Assembly: GCA_029593465.1 (NCBI GenBank)
Contig: JAKTNK010000001.1
Location: forward strand, 219,497 to 283,496
Source of the DNA: Streptococcus suis
GTDB taxonomy: Bacteria > Bacillota > Bacilli > Lactobacillales > Streptococcaceae
Direction of reading: 5' to 3'
Length of the DNA stretch: 64,000 nucleotides
In this document: in pieces, positions 37,430 to 47,045 of the stretch
Layout of the letters: each line of letters begins with the position of its first letter
Position numbering within the stretch: position 1 is the first letter of the stretch
Notes under the pieces: model-generated
The model's database searches: none
Told to the model about the DNA's origin: nothing
Seen by the model: only the letters and a program-made list of their open reading frames with translations
Position numbers and translations under genes: made by a program

Positions 37430-37684
37430 CGGCTTTTTCATATATTTTGATTGATCAAGTTGACGTAGTGGTTGGGGGAAATCCTTAGCGATTTATCGCT
37501 TTTAGCGCTTCTGATGCACCAGTTGGTTAGGGACTTCTATTCTAAGAAACCACGACTGTCCAGTGGGCAGTTTCAGGTTTAAGCATTCAATTAAAGGAGA
37601 AGAGACTAACTCTTATTTCCCTTCAGGAGTTCTTGCTCACTGCCTTTTAATTTTTCAAATAAATGACTATACCAATTTTTTATG
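37430..37684. other. Gene-free region before glmS promoter
   Basis: About 255 bases between the IS target duplication and the glmS -35. I see no gene. The only feature found is the first NagR-like operator at 37660-37678. Confidence 0.5.
37660..37678 (+). promoter_or_regulatory. NagR-type operator 1, upstream of glmS promoter
   Basis: TAAATGACTATACCAATTT, whose reverse complement contains ATTGGTATAG, the core of GntR/HutC-family NagR (YvoA) sites. It lies just upstream of the -35, and an identical 19-mer is found 77 bases downstream. Confidence 0.7.
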
Positions 37685-37713
37685 TTGACATAATCAATAT
37701 AACGTTATATACT
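37685..37713 (+). promoter_or_regulatory. Promoter of glmS
   Basis: TTGACA (37685-37690) and TATACT (37708-37713) with a 17-base spacer. Confidence 0.92.
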
Positions 37714-37736
37714 AACAATGTCTTATTTTTGAGGTA

Positions 37737-37755
37737 TAAATGACTATACCAATTT
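37737..37755 (+). promoter_or_regulatory. NagR-type operator 2, in the glmS leader
   Basis: An identical 19-base copy of operator 1, starting about 17 bases after the expected transcription start. The pair brackets the promoter. Confidence 0.7.
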
Positions 37756-37808
37756 AGAATTAAAAAAGGAGGAGTAGTTATCCATTTAAGATAACTATAA
37801 AGAAATTT

Positions 37809-39620
37809 ATGTGTGGAATTGTTGGTGTTGTAGGAAATCGTAACGCAACAGATATCTTGATGCAAGGTCTTGAAAAATTAGAATATCGTGGTTATGACTC
37901 AGCCGGTATTTATGTTGCTAACGGTGATAATTCTAGTCTTGTCAAATCAGTTGGTCGTATTGCTGACCTACGTGCTAAAATCGGTATTGATGTTGCTGGT
38001 AGTACTGGTATTGGTCATACTCGTTGGGCAACACACGGCCAAGCAACTGAAGATAATGCGCACCCACATACATCAGCAACTGGGCGTTTTATTTTGGTTC
38101 ACAATGGTGTTATTGAAAATTACCTTCAAATCAAAGAAGAGTACCTTTCAGGTCATGACTTAAAAGGTCAAACGGATACTGAAATTGCTGTTCATTTGAT
38201 TGGACAATTTGTAGAAGATGGTTTATCTGTTCTTGAAGCTTTTAAGAAGGCTCTAACAATTATTGAAGGGTCATATGCATTTGCTTTGGTTGATTCTGAA
38301 GATACAGATACTATTTATGTCGCTAAAAATAAATCACCACTCTTGATTGGTTTAGGTGATGGTTATAACATGGTTTGCTCAGATGCTATGGCCATGATTC
38401 GTGAAACTTCTGAATTTATGGAAATTCACGATAAAGAGTTGGTTATTTTGACAAAAGATTCAGCAACAGTTACTGACTACGATGGTAACGAAATTGAACG
38501 TGATTCTTACACAGCTGAACTTGACCTTTCAGATATCGGTAAAGGGACTTATCCATTCTATATGCTGAAAGAAATTGATGAGCAACCAACTGTTATGCGT
38601 AAGTTGATTTCAACTTATGCTGATAGCGAAGGAAATATGACTATTGATCCTGCGATTGTTAAGTCTGTTCAAGAGGCTGACCGTATTTACATCCTTGCAG
38701 CTGGTACATCATACAATGCAGGTTTTGCTTCAAAAGCAATGCTTGAAAAACTAACTGATACGCCAGTTGAACTTGGTGTTGCATCTGAATGGGGCTACAA
38801 CATGCCACTCCTTAGTGAAAAACCAATGTTCATCTTGCTCAGCCAATCAGGGGAAACAGCAGATAGTCGTCAGGTTCTTGTGAAAGCAAATGAAATGGGT
38901 ATTCCAAGCTTGACAGTGACAAATGTGCCTGGATCAACCTTGTCACGTGAAGCGACTTACACAATGTTACTTCATGCTGGACCTGAAATTGCAGTTGCTT
39001 CGACAAAAGCTTATACAGCTCAAGTTGCAGCACTTGCCTTCTTAGCTAAAGCAGTTGGTGAAGCAAATGGTAAAGCAGAAGCGCTTGAGTTTGATTTGGT
39101 ACATGAGTTGTCATTAGTTGCCCAATCTATCGAAGCTACGCTTTCTGAAAAAGATATGATTGCTGACAAAGTTGAAAAACTTCTCTCAACAACTCGCAAT
39201 GCTTTTTATATCGGTCGTGGTAATGACTACTATGTTGCTATGGAAGCATCACTAAAATTGAAAGAAATCTCATATATTCAATGTGAAGGATTTGCTGCTG
39301 GTGAATTGAAACATGGTACGATTTCATTGATTGAAGATGGTACACCAGTTATTGGTTTGATTTCTTCAAGTGAATTGGTAGCAGCGCATACTCGTGGTAA
39401 TATCCAAGAAGTCGCAGCTCGTGGTGCAAACGTCCTTACTGTGGTAGAAGAAGGACTAGAACGTGACGGTGATGATATTGTTGTCAATAAAGTTCACCCA
39501 TTCCTCGCAACAATTGGTATGGTGATCCCAACACAATTGATTGCTTATTACGCATCGCTTCAACGTGGTCTTGACGTTGATAAACCACGTAACTTGGCTA
39601 AGGCTGTTACAGTTGAATAA
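37809..39620 (+). CDS. glmS: Glutamine-fructose-6-phosphate aminotransferase
   Basis: Makes glucosamine-6-phosphate from fructose-6-phosphate and glutamine, the first step to peptidoglycan amino sugars. The protein is 603 residues. The N-terminal Ntn amidotransferase domain uses Cys2 (MCGIVGVVGNRNATDIL), with GHTRWATHG and the loop HNGVIENY. Two SIS sugar-isomerase domains follow (ILAAGTSYNAGF near residue 297; FYIGRGNDYYVAMEASLKLKE near residue 464), ending DKPRNLAKAVTVE. A strong promoter bracketed by two NagR-like operators suggests repression when amino sugars are plentiful, as described for S. mutans glmS. No glmS ribozyme is seen. Confidence 0.97.
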   Translation: MCGIVGVVGNRNATDILMQGLEKLEYRGYDSAGIYVANGDNSSLVKSVGRIADLRAKIGIDVAGSTGIGHTRWATHGQATEDNAHPHTSATGRFILVHNGVIENYLQIKEEYLSGHDLKGQTDTEIAVHLIGQFVEDGLSVLEAFKKALTIIEGSYAFALVDSEDTDTIYVAKNKSPLLIGLGDGYNMVCSDAMAMIRETSEFMEIHDKELVILTKDSATVTDYDGNEIERDSYTAELDLSDIGKGTYPFYMLKEIDEQPTVMRKLISTYADSEGNMTIDPAIVKSVQEADRIYILAAGTSYNAGFASKAMLEKLTDTPVELGVASEWGYNMPLLSEKPMFILLSQSGETADSRQVLVKANEMGIPSLTVTNVPGSTLSREATYTMLLHAGPEIAVASTKAYTAQVAALAFLAKAVGEANGKAEALEFDLVHELSLVAQSIEATLSEKDMIADKVEKLLSTTRNAFYIGRGNDYYVAMEASLKLKEISYIQCEGFAAGELKHGTISLIEDGTPVIGLISSSELVAAHTRGNIQEVAARGANVLTVVEEGLERDGDDIVVNKVHPFLATIGMVIPTQLIAYYASLQRGLDVDKPRNLAKAVTVE

Positions 39621-39640
39621 GTTAAGATAGTGATAAAAAA

Positions 39641-39667
39641 TGTCTGATTTGTGTCAGGCATTTTTTT
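39641..39667 (+). terminator. Terminator after glmS
   Basis: TGTCTGA (39641-39647) pairs with TCAGGCA (39654-39660), followed by seven T. Confidence 0.9.
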
Positions 39668-39700
39668 GGCACAAAAATTGTGTCAAAGTTTGAGTGTGAC

Positions 39701-39714
39701 AGAAAACGCTTTAA
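39701..39714 (+). promoter_or_regulatory. Candidate cre (CcpA site) at the mtlA promoter
   Basis: AGAAAACGCTTTAA agrees with 12 of 14 positions of TGWAANCGNTNWCA. It lies 40 bases before the mtlA start, so it would overlap the promoter and allow catabolite repression of mannitol use. Confidence 0.6.
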
Positions 39715-39753
39715 TGTTATGATTAGTGAGTAAAAAATTTAGGAGGCGTTCTT

Positions 39754-41526
39754 ATGGAACAACAATCATCATTAAAAGTGAAAATCCAAAAACTTGGTAC
39801 TTCGCTTTCTAATATGGTCATGCCCAACATAGGGGCATTTATCGCCTGGGGGGTCATAACAGCCCTTTTTATCGAAGCTGGTTACCTACCAAATGAAAAA
39901 TTAGCAACGGTCGTAGGCCCAATGTTGACCTATCTACTTCCAATTCTTATCGGTTATACTGGTGGCTACAACGTCTATTCCCAACGTGGAGGTGTTGTTG
40001 GTGCCATCGCAACATTTGGAGCAATCGCTGGTTCTACAGTTCCGATGTTTATTGGTGCAATGATTATGGGACCACTTGGAGGATGGCTCATCAAAAAATT
40101 TGATGAAAAATTCCAATCAAAAATCCCAACTGGATTTGAAATGTTGGTGAACAACTTCTCAGCCGGTTTAATCGGATTTGGTCTTGTTTTGATTGCATTC
40201 TTTGCTATTGGTCCTGTTGTTGCTACCTTGACAGGTTGGGTTGGTGATGGTGTTCAAGCAATCGTTGATGCGAAACTCTTACCAATAGCCAACATCATTA
40301 TTGAACCTGCAAAAGTTCTTTTCTTGAACAACGCACTTAATCATGGTATCTTTACACCGCTTGGTACAGAACAAGCCGCAGCTACTGGTAAATCAATTCT
40401 TTACCTTCTTGAAGCAAACCCTGGACCTGGTCTTGGTATCCTTCTTGCCTATGGTATCTTTGGGAAAGGCTCTGCTAAATCATCATCATGGGGAGCAACA
40501 ATCATTCACTTCCTTGGTGGTATCCACGAAATTTATTTCCCATACGTTATGATGAAACCTGCTATGTTCTTAGCAGCTATCGCAGGAGGTGTAACTGGTA
40601 CTTTCACTTTCCAACTTCTTGGAGCTGGATTGACATCACCATCATCACCGGGATCAATCATTGCGATTATGGCAATGGCTCCTAAAGGATTTGGACCACA
40701 CTTAGTTGTCCTTGCTGGTGTTTTGGCTGCAACAGTTTCTTCGTTCCTAGTTGCTTCTGTAATCCTTAAAACAGACAAATCTACTGCTAATGATTTAGAA
40801 CAAGCTCAAGCAGCAACCGCAGCCGCTAAGGCTCAATCTAAAGGTCAATCAACTTCAACAGCGTCTGCACCAACCACAGAAGATATCTCAGCTAAAAGTA
40901 TTGATCAAATTATCTTCGCCTGTGATGCAGGTATGGGTAGTTCAGCAATGGGAGCTTCAATCCTTCGCGATAAGGTGAAAAAAGCAGGGCTTAATATTCC
41001 TGTTACAAATAAGGCTATTTCAAATCTTACCGATGTTGACCGCACCTTGATTGTGACTCAAGAAGAGTTAGCACCACGTGCTTACCAACGTACACCACGC
41101 GCCGCACACGTGTCAGTGGATAATTTCTTGGCAACACCAAAATACGATGAAATTGTTTCATTGTTAACTGAAGAAGAAGTCGTTGCTATGTCAACATCTA
41201 AAAAACCAGTGACGTCTTCAGACGAAAAAGTTAACCTGAATCACATTGATGAAGTTGTCTTTGCCCATGGAAAAGCTGAAGGCTCTGCAACAATGGGACA
41301 AGCAACCCTTTCTGCTATCTTTAAAAATAAAAATGTTGGTATTCCAGTATCAAAAGCGACATTCGCTGAACTTGATCGATTCAACGCTAAAAACATTTTA
41401 GTTGTTACAACTATTACTAATCAAATCGATGTGCAATCAGCTGCACCAGAAGCGCAATTGCTTGTTGTTGATAGTCTTGTTACAACACCAGAATACGACA
41501 AAATGGTCGCTAGAATGACAAAATAA
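39754..41526 (+). CDS. mtlA: Mannitol PTS EIICB component with duplicated IIB-like domain
   Basis: Imports and phosphorylates mannitol. The 590-residue protein has an N-terminal IIC membrane domain (about residues 1-345, including NNALNHGIFTPLG and HFLGGIHEIYFPYVMMKP). A Ser/Thr/Ala-rich linker leads to a IIB domain with the phosphocysteine loop FACDAGMGSSAMG near residue 390. A second IIB-like domain near residue 497 reads FAHGKAEGSATMG and lacks the Cys. The next genes are mtlR, mtlF (IIA) and mtlD, completing the mannitol operon. The start follows AGGAGG with normal spacing. Confidence 0.94.
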   Translation: MEQQSSLKVKIQKLGTSLSNMVMPNIGAFIAWGVITALFIEAGYLPNEKLATVVGPMLTYLLPILIGYTGGYNVYSQRGGVVGAIATFGAIAGSTVPMFIGAMIMGPLGGWLIKKFDEKFQSKIPTGFEMLVNNFSAGLIGFGLVLIAFFAIGPVVATLTGWVGDGVQAIVDAKLLPIANIIIEPAKVLFLNNALNHGIFTPLGTEQAAATGKSILYLLEANPGPGLGILLAYGIFGKGSAKSSSWGATIIHFLGGIHEIYFPYVMMKPAMFLAAIAGGVTGTFTFQLLGAGLTSPSSPGSIIAIMAMAPKGFGPHLVVLAGVLAATVSSFLVASVILKTDKSTANDLEQAQAATAAAKAQSKGQSTSTASAPTTEDISAKSIDQIIFACDAGMGSSAMGASILRDKVKKAGLNIPVTNKAISNLTDVDRTLIVTQEELAPRAYQRTPRAAHVSVDNFLATPKYDEIVSLLTEEEVVAMSTSKKPVTSSDEKVNLNHIDEVVFAHGKAEGSATMGQATLSAIFKNKNVGIPVSKATFAELDRFNAKNILVVTTITNQIDVQSAAPEAQLLVVDSLVTTPEYDKMVARMTK

Positions 41527-41577
41527 TACTTACCAAAACCCAATTATGTTACTTAAAGGAAGCCTTTTAAAGTAAGA

Positions 41578-41607
41578 TTGAAAGCAAGAATAGAAAAGTA
41601 GTATAAT
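41578..41607 (+). promoter_or_regulatory. Internal promoter for mtlR, apparently leaderless
   Basis: TTGAAA (41578-41583) and TATAAT (41602-41607), 18-base spacer. Transcription would begin at about 41613-41615, at the mtlR ATG (41614). There is no Shine-Dalgarno sequence in front of this ATG. Confidence 0.7.
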
Positions 41608-41613
41608 AAGTTT

Positions 41614-43563
41614 ATGCTATTGTCAAAACGAGAAGAACAATTGTTGAAAGCTTTCCAAGAATATGGAAAGCTTTCCGTCAATCAACTAACCGATATTTTA
41701 CAAGTATCTAAACGAACCACTTATCGAACGATTGCTGATTTGACTGAGAGTTTAAACACTATTCAAATCAGTATTTTGAAAGAGTCTGGCAAATATTACC
41801 TATCTGGTGAATTAGACCATCTTGAACAGTATTACTCCCAAGAAAACTATTCTCAAAAAGAAAGACTTTCCTTGATATCACTCTCTTTATTGATGGAGCA
41901 GGAGCCCTTAACGAATGACTTATTACAGGAACAATTTGCTGTCAGTAATGTAACCATTATTCAAGACATTTCGACGATTGAGCAACGCTTTCATGATTTT
42001 TCGCTTTGTATTAATCGTCAGGGAGGCTATTCACTGGAAGGAAATAATGGTTTAAAAAGGTGGTTAGCGGCTGTTATTCTGACACAAAGTTTAGCAGTTT
42101 CTGAATTTAGTAAACTGGAACTAGTACAGTTACCATGGTTTGATATCAAACAGTTTAAAATTGCAAAAAAATTATTTGAGCAAATTGGAGCTCAGTTGCC
42201 TGAGTTTGACACGATTATGGGACATTTCTTGATTGTGCTTTTAACCTTGGCAAATGTTAACCAACTTGAACTTCAAAGTCGTCCGGTGAGTAAAGAAGCA
42301 CTTGATTTAACACAATCCTTATTTAATGATTATGCGAAACAGTCTGGTCAGCTCTTTAACTTACAAGAAATCTTATATTTCGCCCAACGTTTAGACGAAT
42401 TTGTCATCAAACGCCAACCTGTTCCACTGTTTCAGGAACAAGTAGACAGTGAGTTTTATTACAATATTTCGAACTTAATTGATAAGGTATCTCTCTATAC
42501 AAAAATTAATTTTGCTAAAGATCAAGTTCTGTTCAAGTTTCTGTTTAATCATATTCGCTTAAGTTTAGCTGTTCCAGAAATTTTTGGAGAGTCAGGTCAA
42601 AATGTTATAGCACATCGTGCTTTAAAGCACAGTTCCCATTTGCATAGAGTTGTCAGCTTATTGGTAAAAGATATCTTTCCACCGTATTTGCAGACAGAAA
42701 ATGAATACGAGCTAATTACATTGCATTTTACTTCTAGTTTGAGAAGAAGTCCTGATATTTATCCAATACGTCTCTTATTGTTGAGTGACGAGCGTCCCTT
42801 GGCTAGGGAGCTTTTAATAACTAAGATTAAAAACTTAGCTCCCTTTATCGAGCGATTAAGCGTAACCTCACCGAGTCAGTTTGAAAAGTCAGCTATTCAG
42901 CAGTATGATGCTATTTTAACCACTCAACCTACAAAGGAAAAATTCTATTTTATCTCGATTTACCCTGATGGGAAGGAACTCATCGCTTTACAGGATTACT
43001 TACAGAGTGTTCAAGAAAATCGTGATGTCGTGGTTAGGGAGGACTTGCCGATAGAAGCTAATTTTGATGTTCAAGATTATCTAATGATTAGCCAAAACTT
43101 GTTGCAGCATTTCGACGTCTTCCAGCTTGCCAATGAAGCCTCATTCGAAGATGCAGTGGTGTCAGTTGTAAATGCTTTACCGGGGATTACAGATCGTACT
43201 TATTTATCTTCGAAGTTAATCCAACGCTTTGAGCAGAGTCCTATGGCAATTCCTGAGACTGGCTTGATGCTTTTACATACGCAGTCTAGCAGTGTCAAAC
43301 AGTCAGGTTTTTACATTTGTGATTTAGAACAGCCTGTATCAGCTATCTCTATGAATAGAACACCTGAAGTTATTTCAAGGGTACTAGTCATGCTGACAGG
43401 CATGAATGAGAGCGATACTGTTAGGGAACTTATGACAGCAATTGGTCAATCAATCATTGAAAATCATCTCTATACAGAGATTTATAAAACTGGTAATAAA
43501 GCGATTATCTATCAGTTGCTGAACCAAATTTTCACAGAAAATATCAAGAAATTGGAGAATTAA
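41614..43563 (+). CDS. mtlR: Mannitol operon transcriptional activator (PRD family)
   Basis: A 649-residue multidomain PTS-controlled activator. Two N-terminal DNA-binding domains ([48 protein letters not shown]) are followed by two PRD domains carrying the regulatory histidines, a IIB-like domain (about 400-490) and a C-terminal IIA-like domain ([21 protein letters not shown] near the end). Phosphorylation by PTS proteins at these domains normally sets activity. Its stop is one base before mtlF. It may have its own leaderless transcript besides read-through from mtlA. Confidence 0.93.
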   Translation: MLLSKREEQLLKAFQEYGKLSVNQLTDILQVSKRTTYRTIADLTESLNTIQISILKESGKYYLSGELDHLEQYYSQENYSQKERLSLISLSLLMEQEPLTNDLLQEQFAVSNVTIIQDISTIEQRFHDFSLCINRQGGYSLEGNNGLKRWLAAVILTQSLAVSEFSKLELVQLPWFDIKQFKIAKKLFEQIGAQLPEFDTIMGHFLIVLLTLANVNQLELQSRPVSKEALDLTQSLFNDYAKQSGQLFNLQEILYFAQRLDEFVIKRQPVPLFQEQVDSEFYYNISNLIDKVSLYTKINFAKDQVLFKFLFNHIRLSLAVPEIFGESGQNVIAHRALKHSSHLHRVVSLLVKDIFPPYLQTENEYELITLHFTSSLRRSPDIYPIRLLLLSDERPLARELLITKIKNLAPFIERLSVTSPSQFEKSAIQQYDAILTTQPTKEKFYFISIYPDGKELIALQDYLQSVQENRDVVVREDLPIEANFDVQDYLMISQNLLQHFDVFQLANEASFEDAVVSVVNALPGITDRTYLSSKLIQRFEQSPMAIPETGLMLLHTQSSSVKQSGFYICDLEQPVSAISMNRTPEVISRVLVMLTGMNESDTVRELMTAIGQSIIENHLYTEIYKTGNKAIIYQLLNQIFTENIKKLEN

Positions 43564-43564
43564 C

Positions 43565-44002
43565 ATGCAATTTGAAAAAGAACTAATTAAGTTAAATCAA
43601 ACTTTTGAAACTAAAGAAGAAGCGATTCGCTATTGTGGAAAACTTCTCAAGGATGGGGGTTATGTTAACCCATCATATGTTGATGCTATGATCACACGAA
43701 ACGAAGAATTATCTGTCTATATGGGAAACTTTATTGCTATCCCACATGGTACAGATGAAGCAAAAAAAGAAGTTTTAAAATCTGGAATCACAGTTGTTCA
43801 GGTTCCTAAAGGGGTAAACTTTGGAACTGCTGAAAATCCTCAAATAGCTACTGTTTTATTTGGTATTGCTGGTATAGGGGATGAGCACTTAGATATGATT
43901 CAAAAGATTTCAATCTTCTGTGCTGATGTCGACAATGTCGTCAAATTGGCAGATGCTCAAACAGAAGATGATGTTATTCGTTTATTGAACAGTGTCGCAT
44001 AA
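43565..44002 (+). CDS. mtlF: Mannitol PTS EIIA component
   Basis: Cytosolic phosphocarrier of 145 residues that accepts phosphate from HPr and passes it to the MtlA IIB cysteine. The active-site His is in [18 protein letters not shown] near residue 60, typical of the fructose-mannitol IIA family. It begins one base after mtlR ends, with the ribosome binding site (TTGGAGA) inside mtlR. mtlD follows within 13 bases. Confidence 0.95.
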   Translation: MQFEKELIKLNQTFETKEEAIRYCGKLLKDGGYVNPSYVDAMITRNEELSVYMGNFIAIPHGTDEAKKEVLKSGITVVQVPKGVNFGTAENPQIATVLFGIAGIGDEHLDMIQKISIFCADVDNVVKLADAQTEDDVIRLLNSVA

Positions 44003-44015
44003 GAAGGAGAACATA

Positions 44016-45167
44016 ATGAAAAAAGCAGTACACTTCGGTGCAGGTAATATTGGACGTGGTTTTATCGGAGAAATTTTATTTGCTAACGATTTTGCCATTA
44101 ATTTTGTAGATGTCAATGAAACGATTATTGATGCTTTAAATGATCGCCACAGCTATGATATTGAAATTGCTGAAGATGGTAAGCGCCATATTACTGTTTC
44201 AAATGTTTCAGGGATTAACAACGCTAAAAATCCTGCAGATGTTGTCGCAGCAGTAGCAGAAGCTGATTTAATTACGACAGCTATTGGACCTAATATTTTA
44301 CCATTTATAGCAGAATTAATTGCAGATGGTTTGAAAGTGCGTAAGGAAGCTGGTAGTACACAAGCTATTGATGTTTTAGCCTGCGAAAACATGATCGGTG
44401 GTTCGCAATTCTTGTATGAAGAAGTCCAAAAATATCTCTCAGGAGACGAATTAGCCTACGTTGAAGAGTATGTTGGTTTTCCTAATGCAGCTGTTGACCG
44501 TATCGTACCAGCCCAAAGTCATGAGGATCCCCTCTTTGTTGTCGTTGAACCATTTAACGAATGGGTTGTTGAGACAAGTCGCATGAAAAATCCTCACTTA
44601 AAATTGGAAGGTGTACATTACGAAGAAGATTTAGAACCCTTCATTGAACGTAAATTATTCTCAGTTAACTCAGGTCATGCAACTTCAGCTTATACGGGTG
44701 CTTATTATGGTGCCAAAACCATTCTTGAAGCTCTTCAAAACGCGGATGTTAAAGCACAGTTAGAGGTTGTTCTTGCTGAAATACGCTCTCTTCTTATTGC
44801 TAAGTGGGGATTTAATGAATTAGATCTAAAAGCCTACCATGAAGTGATTATTAGTCGTTTTGAAAACCCTTATATCGTTGATGATGTTGTCCGTGTGGCT
44901 CGTACACCGATTCGTAAACTTGGCTTTGATGAACGTTTTATCCGTCCAATTCGTGAATTACGTGACCGCGGATTATCCTATAGTAATCTCCTAAAAACAG
45001 TCGCATACGTCTTTGCTTACCAAGACAGTAACGATGAACAAAGTGTTCAATTACAAAAGTTATTAGCTGAAAAATCATTGAGCGATGTGGTTGTTGAAGT
45101 AACAGGACTTGAAGATCAAGGACTTGTTGCTGAAATCGTTACTAGTGTCGAAGGATTACAAAAATAA
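44016..45167 (+). CDS. mtlD: Mannitol-1-phosphate 5-dehydrogenase
   Basis: Oxidises mannitol-1-phosphate to fructose-6-phosphate with NAD+, feeding imported mannitol to glycolysis. ATG 44016 lies after AAGGAGA; a longer frame from 43992 overlaps mtlF and is not used. The 383-residue protein starts [21 protein letters not shown], a Rossmann NAD motif GAGNIGRG, and carries the family segment [22 protein letters not shown] with the catalytic Lys near residue 210. It is the last gene of mtlARFD, followed by a terminator. Confidence 0.95.
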   Translation: MKKAVHFGAGNIGRGFIGEILFANDFAINFVDVNETIIDALNDRHSYDIEIAEDGKRHITVSNVSGINNAKNPADVVAAVAEADLITTAIGPNILPFIAELIADGLKVRKEAGSTQAIDVLACENMIGGSQFLYEEVQKYLSGDELAYVEEYVGFPNAAVDRIVPAQSHEDPLFVVVEPFNEWVVETSRMKNPHLKLEGVHYEEDLEPFIERKLFSVNSGHATSAYTGAYYGAKTILEALQNADVKAQLEVVLAEIRSLLIAKWGFNELDLKAYHEVIISRFENPYIVDDVVRVARTPIRKLGFDERFIRPIRELRDRGLSYSNLLKTVAYVFAYQDSNDEQSVQLQKLLAEKSLSDVVVEVTGLEDQGLVAEIVTSVEGLQK

Positions 45168-45180
45168 GCATTTGAGCTAA

Positions 45181-45206
45181 AGATGGCAATAACTGTCATC
45201 TTTTTT
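45181..45206 (+). terminator. Terminator after mtlD
   Basis: AGATGGCA (45181-45188) pairs with TGTCATCT, followed by a T run. Confidence 0.88.
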
Positions 45207-45278
45207 GCTTTTTAAAGGCTTGCCAAATCAAGGATTCTAAAGTAAAATAAGAAGTATTATTTTTATCTAGGAGATATG

Positions 45279-45614
45279 ATGTCATTACCAAATTGTCCAA
45301 AATGTAACTCAGAGTATGTCTATGAAGACGGTACTTTGCTAGTTTGTCCAGAGTGTGCTTATGAATGGTCGCCAAGCGAGGTAAGTGAGGAAGAAGAAGG
45401 CTTGGTTGTCAAAGATAGTAATGGCACAAGACTTGCTGATGGTGATACTGTCACCGTGATTAAAGACCTTAAGGTTAAAGGAGCACCAAAAGACATCAAA
45501 CAAGGGACACGTGTTAAAAATATTCGCCTTTTTGAGGGTGATCACAACATCGACTGTAAAATAGATGGTTTTGGGGCCATGAAATTGAAGTCAGAATTTG
45601 TTAAGAAACTTTAA
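45279..45614 (+). CDS. PhnA/YjdM-family zinc ribbon protein
   Basis: A 111-residue cytosolic protein. The N-terminal zinc ribbon reads [25 protein letters not shown], with four cysteines, followed by the conserved C-terminal domain [25 protein letters not shown]. It matches the family called PhnA or YjdM, named for alkylphosphonate uptake, though a role there is doubtful since no phosphonate genes are near. ATG 45279 has five-base spacing from GGAG; ATG 45276 is too close. Confidence 0.88.
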   Translation: MSLPNCPKCNSEYVYEDGTLLVCPECAYEWSPSEVSEEEEGLVVKDSNGTRLADGDTVTVIKDLKVKGAPKDIKQGTRVKNIRLFEGDHNIDCKIDGFGAMKLKSEFVKKL

Positions 45615-45617
45615 CAG

Positions 45618-45641
45618 AAAGCGGGAAACTGCTTTTTTTTT
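45618..45641 (+). terminator. Terminator after phnA-like gene
   Basis: AAAGCGG pairs with CTGCTTT around GAAA, followed by a long T run. Confidence 0.85.
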
Positions 45642-45738
45642 GTTATACGATTAACTAAAAGTGAACATTCGGATGAAATGTTCATTTTTGTCCTCTAAAT
45701 GAGCTCAATATTTGATATAATGTATAGAAATAATTTTC

Positions 45739-46392
45739 TTGGAGTCGCTTATAACCTATTTAATACAGGTATTGCCTAGCCTATTACAGGGTGCTTTGGT
45801 TACCCTAGAAGTCTTTTTTATTGTGATTATCCTATCTATTCCACTCGGGGCTCTGCTTGCCTTCATGATGCAAGTCAAGTTTAAACCCTTAGAGTGGTTA
45901 ATCACACTCTATATCTGGGTTATGAGGGGCACCCCATCGTTGTTACAATTGATTTTCTTCTACTATGTTTTGCCCAGTGTCGGGGTAACTATGGATCGTA
46001 TGCCAGCGGCTATATTAGCCTTTACTCTGAATTACGCAGCCTATTTTGCTGAAATTTTCCGTGGGGGCATTGAGGCTATTCCAAAAGGTCAGTACGAAGC
46101 TGCTAAAGTTTTGAAATTTAGCCCATTTCAAACGATACGTTATATTATTTTACCTCAGGTAGTCAAGGTTGTGTTACCAAGTGTCTTTAATGAAGTCATC
46201 AATCTTGTAAAAGATTCGTCATTAGTTTATGTTCTAGGAGTTGGTGATTTGCTTCTAGCAAGTAAGACAGCTGCTAACCGTGATGCAACACTAGTACCGA
46301 TGTTTATCGCTGGGGCGATTTACCTGCTTTTGATTGGTCTAGTAACGCTCTTATCCAAAGGTGTGGAGAAAAAATTCCATTACGACAAGTAG
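45739..46392 (+). pseudogene. Amino-acid ABC transporter permease with damaged start codon
   Basis: A HisM/GlnP-type permease of about 213 residues with a full membrane core (LVTLEVFFIVIILSIPLGALL) and the ATPase contact loop EAAKVLKFSPFQTIRYIILPQ. GGAG at 45741-45744 has perfect six-base spacing to ATA at 45751, where the family N terminus (TYLIQVLPSLLQG) begins, so the original ATG appears mutated to ATA. The only other in-frame initiator is TTG 45739, which overlaps the ribosome binding site and has none of its own. The coding part has no other lesion. Translation is probably very weak or absent. Confidence 0.6.
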
Positions 46393-46404
46393 AAAGGAAG
46401 TCAT

Positions 46405-47034
46405 ATGTTATAGTTAAAAAACATTTCTAAGGCCTATGGTTCCAAGGTTATTTTTCAAAATTTCAATTTGACGATTTCGGAAGGTCGTGTTTTAGCCTTG
46501 GTAGGTCCTTCTGGTGGAGGAAAAACAACGCTACTTCGTATGCTTGCTGGTTTAGAAAAAGTAGACTCTGGGCAGCTTATCTATAATGGTGAGGAAGTTC
46601 CCCTTGATCATCTTGAAGAAAGTCGTTTACTTGGTTTTGTTTTTCAAGATTTTCAATTATTTCCTCACATGACTGTGTTAGAGAATTTAATCCTATCACC
46701 AATCAAGACCATGAATATTCCACGAGAAGCTGCTCAAGAAAAAGCAACTAAGCTCTTAAATCGTCTAGGTTTGGGGGAACATATCGAGGTGTATCCCCAT
46801 TCATTATCTGGTGGTCAAAAACAAAGGGTCGCCCTTGCACGTGCGATGATGATTGATCCACAGATTATTGGGTACGACGAGCCGACGTCTGCTTTGGATC
46901 CAGAACTTCGAAAAGAAGTGGAAAATTTGATTTTACAAAACCGCGAGACGGGCATTACCCAAATTGTGGTGACGCATGATATGGCCTTTGCTGAAAATAT
47001 TGCAGATGATATTTTAAAGGTTAATCCTAAATAA
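46405..47034 (+). pseudogene. Amino-acid ABC transporter ATPase with nonsense codon at position 3
   Basis: ATG 46405 follows AAAGGAAG and is followed by TTA and TAG (46411-46413), then LKNISKAYGSKVIFQNF in the same frame. The expected start would be ML(E/Q)LKNIS. The rest is intact: Walker A GPSGGGKTT, Q-loop FVFQDFQLFPH, signature LSGGQKQRVALARA, Walker B IIGYDEPTSALDPE and the H-loop VVTHDM. Internal re-initiation, for example at TTG 46468, would drop the first beta strand but keep Walker A. Confidence 0.75.
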
Positions 47035-47045
47035 TAGAGGACAAT

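Larger units (their letters stand above)
36041..37435 (+). terminator. lepB-like gene terminator, split by the ISL3 insertion
   Basis: Joining the left flank (AAAGAGGTCGGGC, ending 36059) to the right flank (AAAAAGTCCGGCTTTTT, from 37422) restores a stem GGTCGG/CCGGCT with a T run. The element lies in its loop, so the original terminator no longer forms. Confidence 0.6.

Noticed and set aside
37680-37865. Minus-strand frame across the glmS promoter
   Set aside because: It overlaps a consensus promoter and operator and has no coding features.
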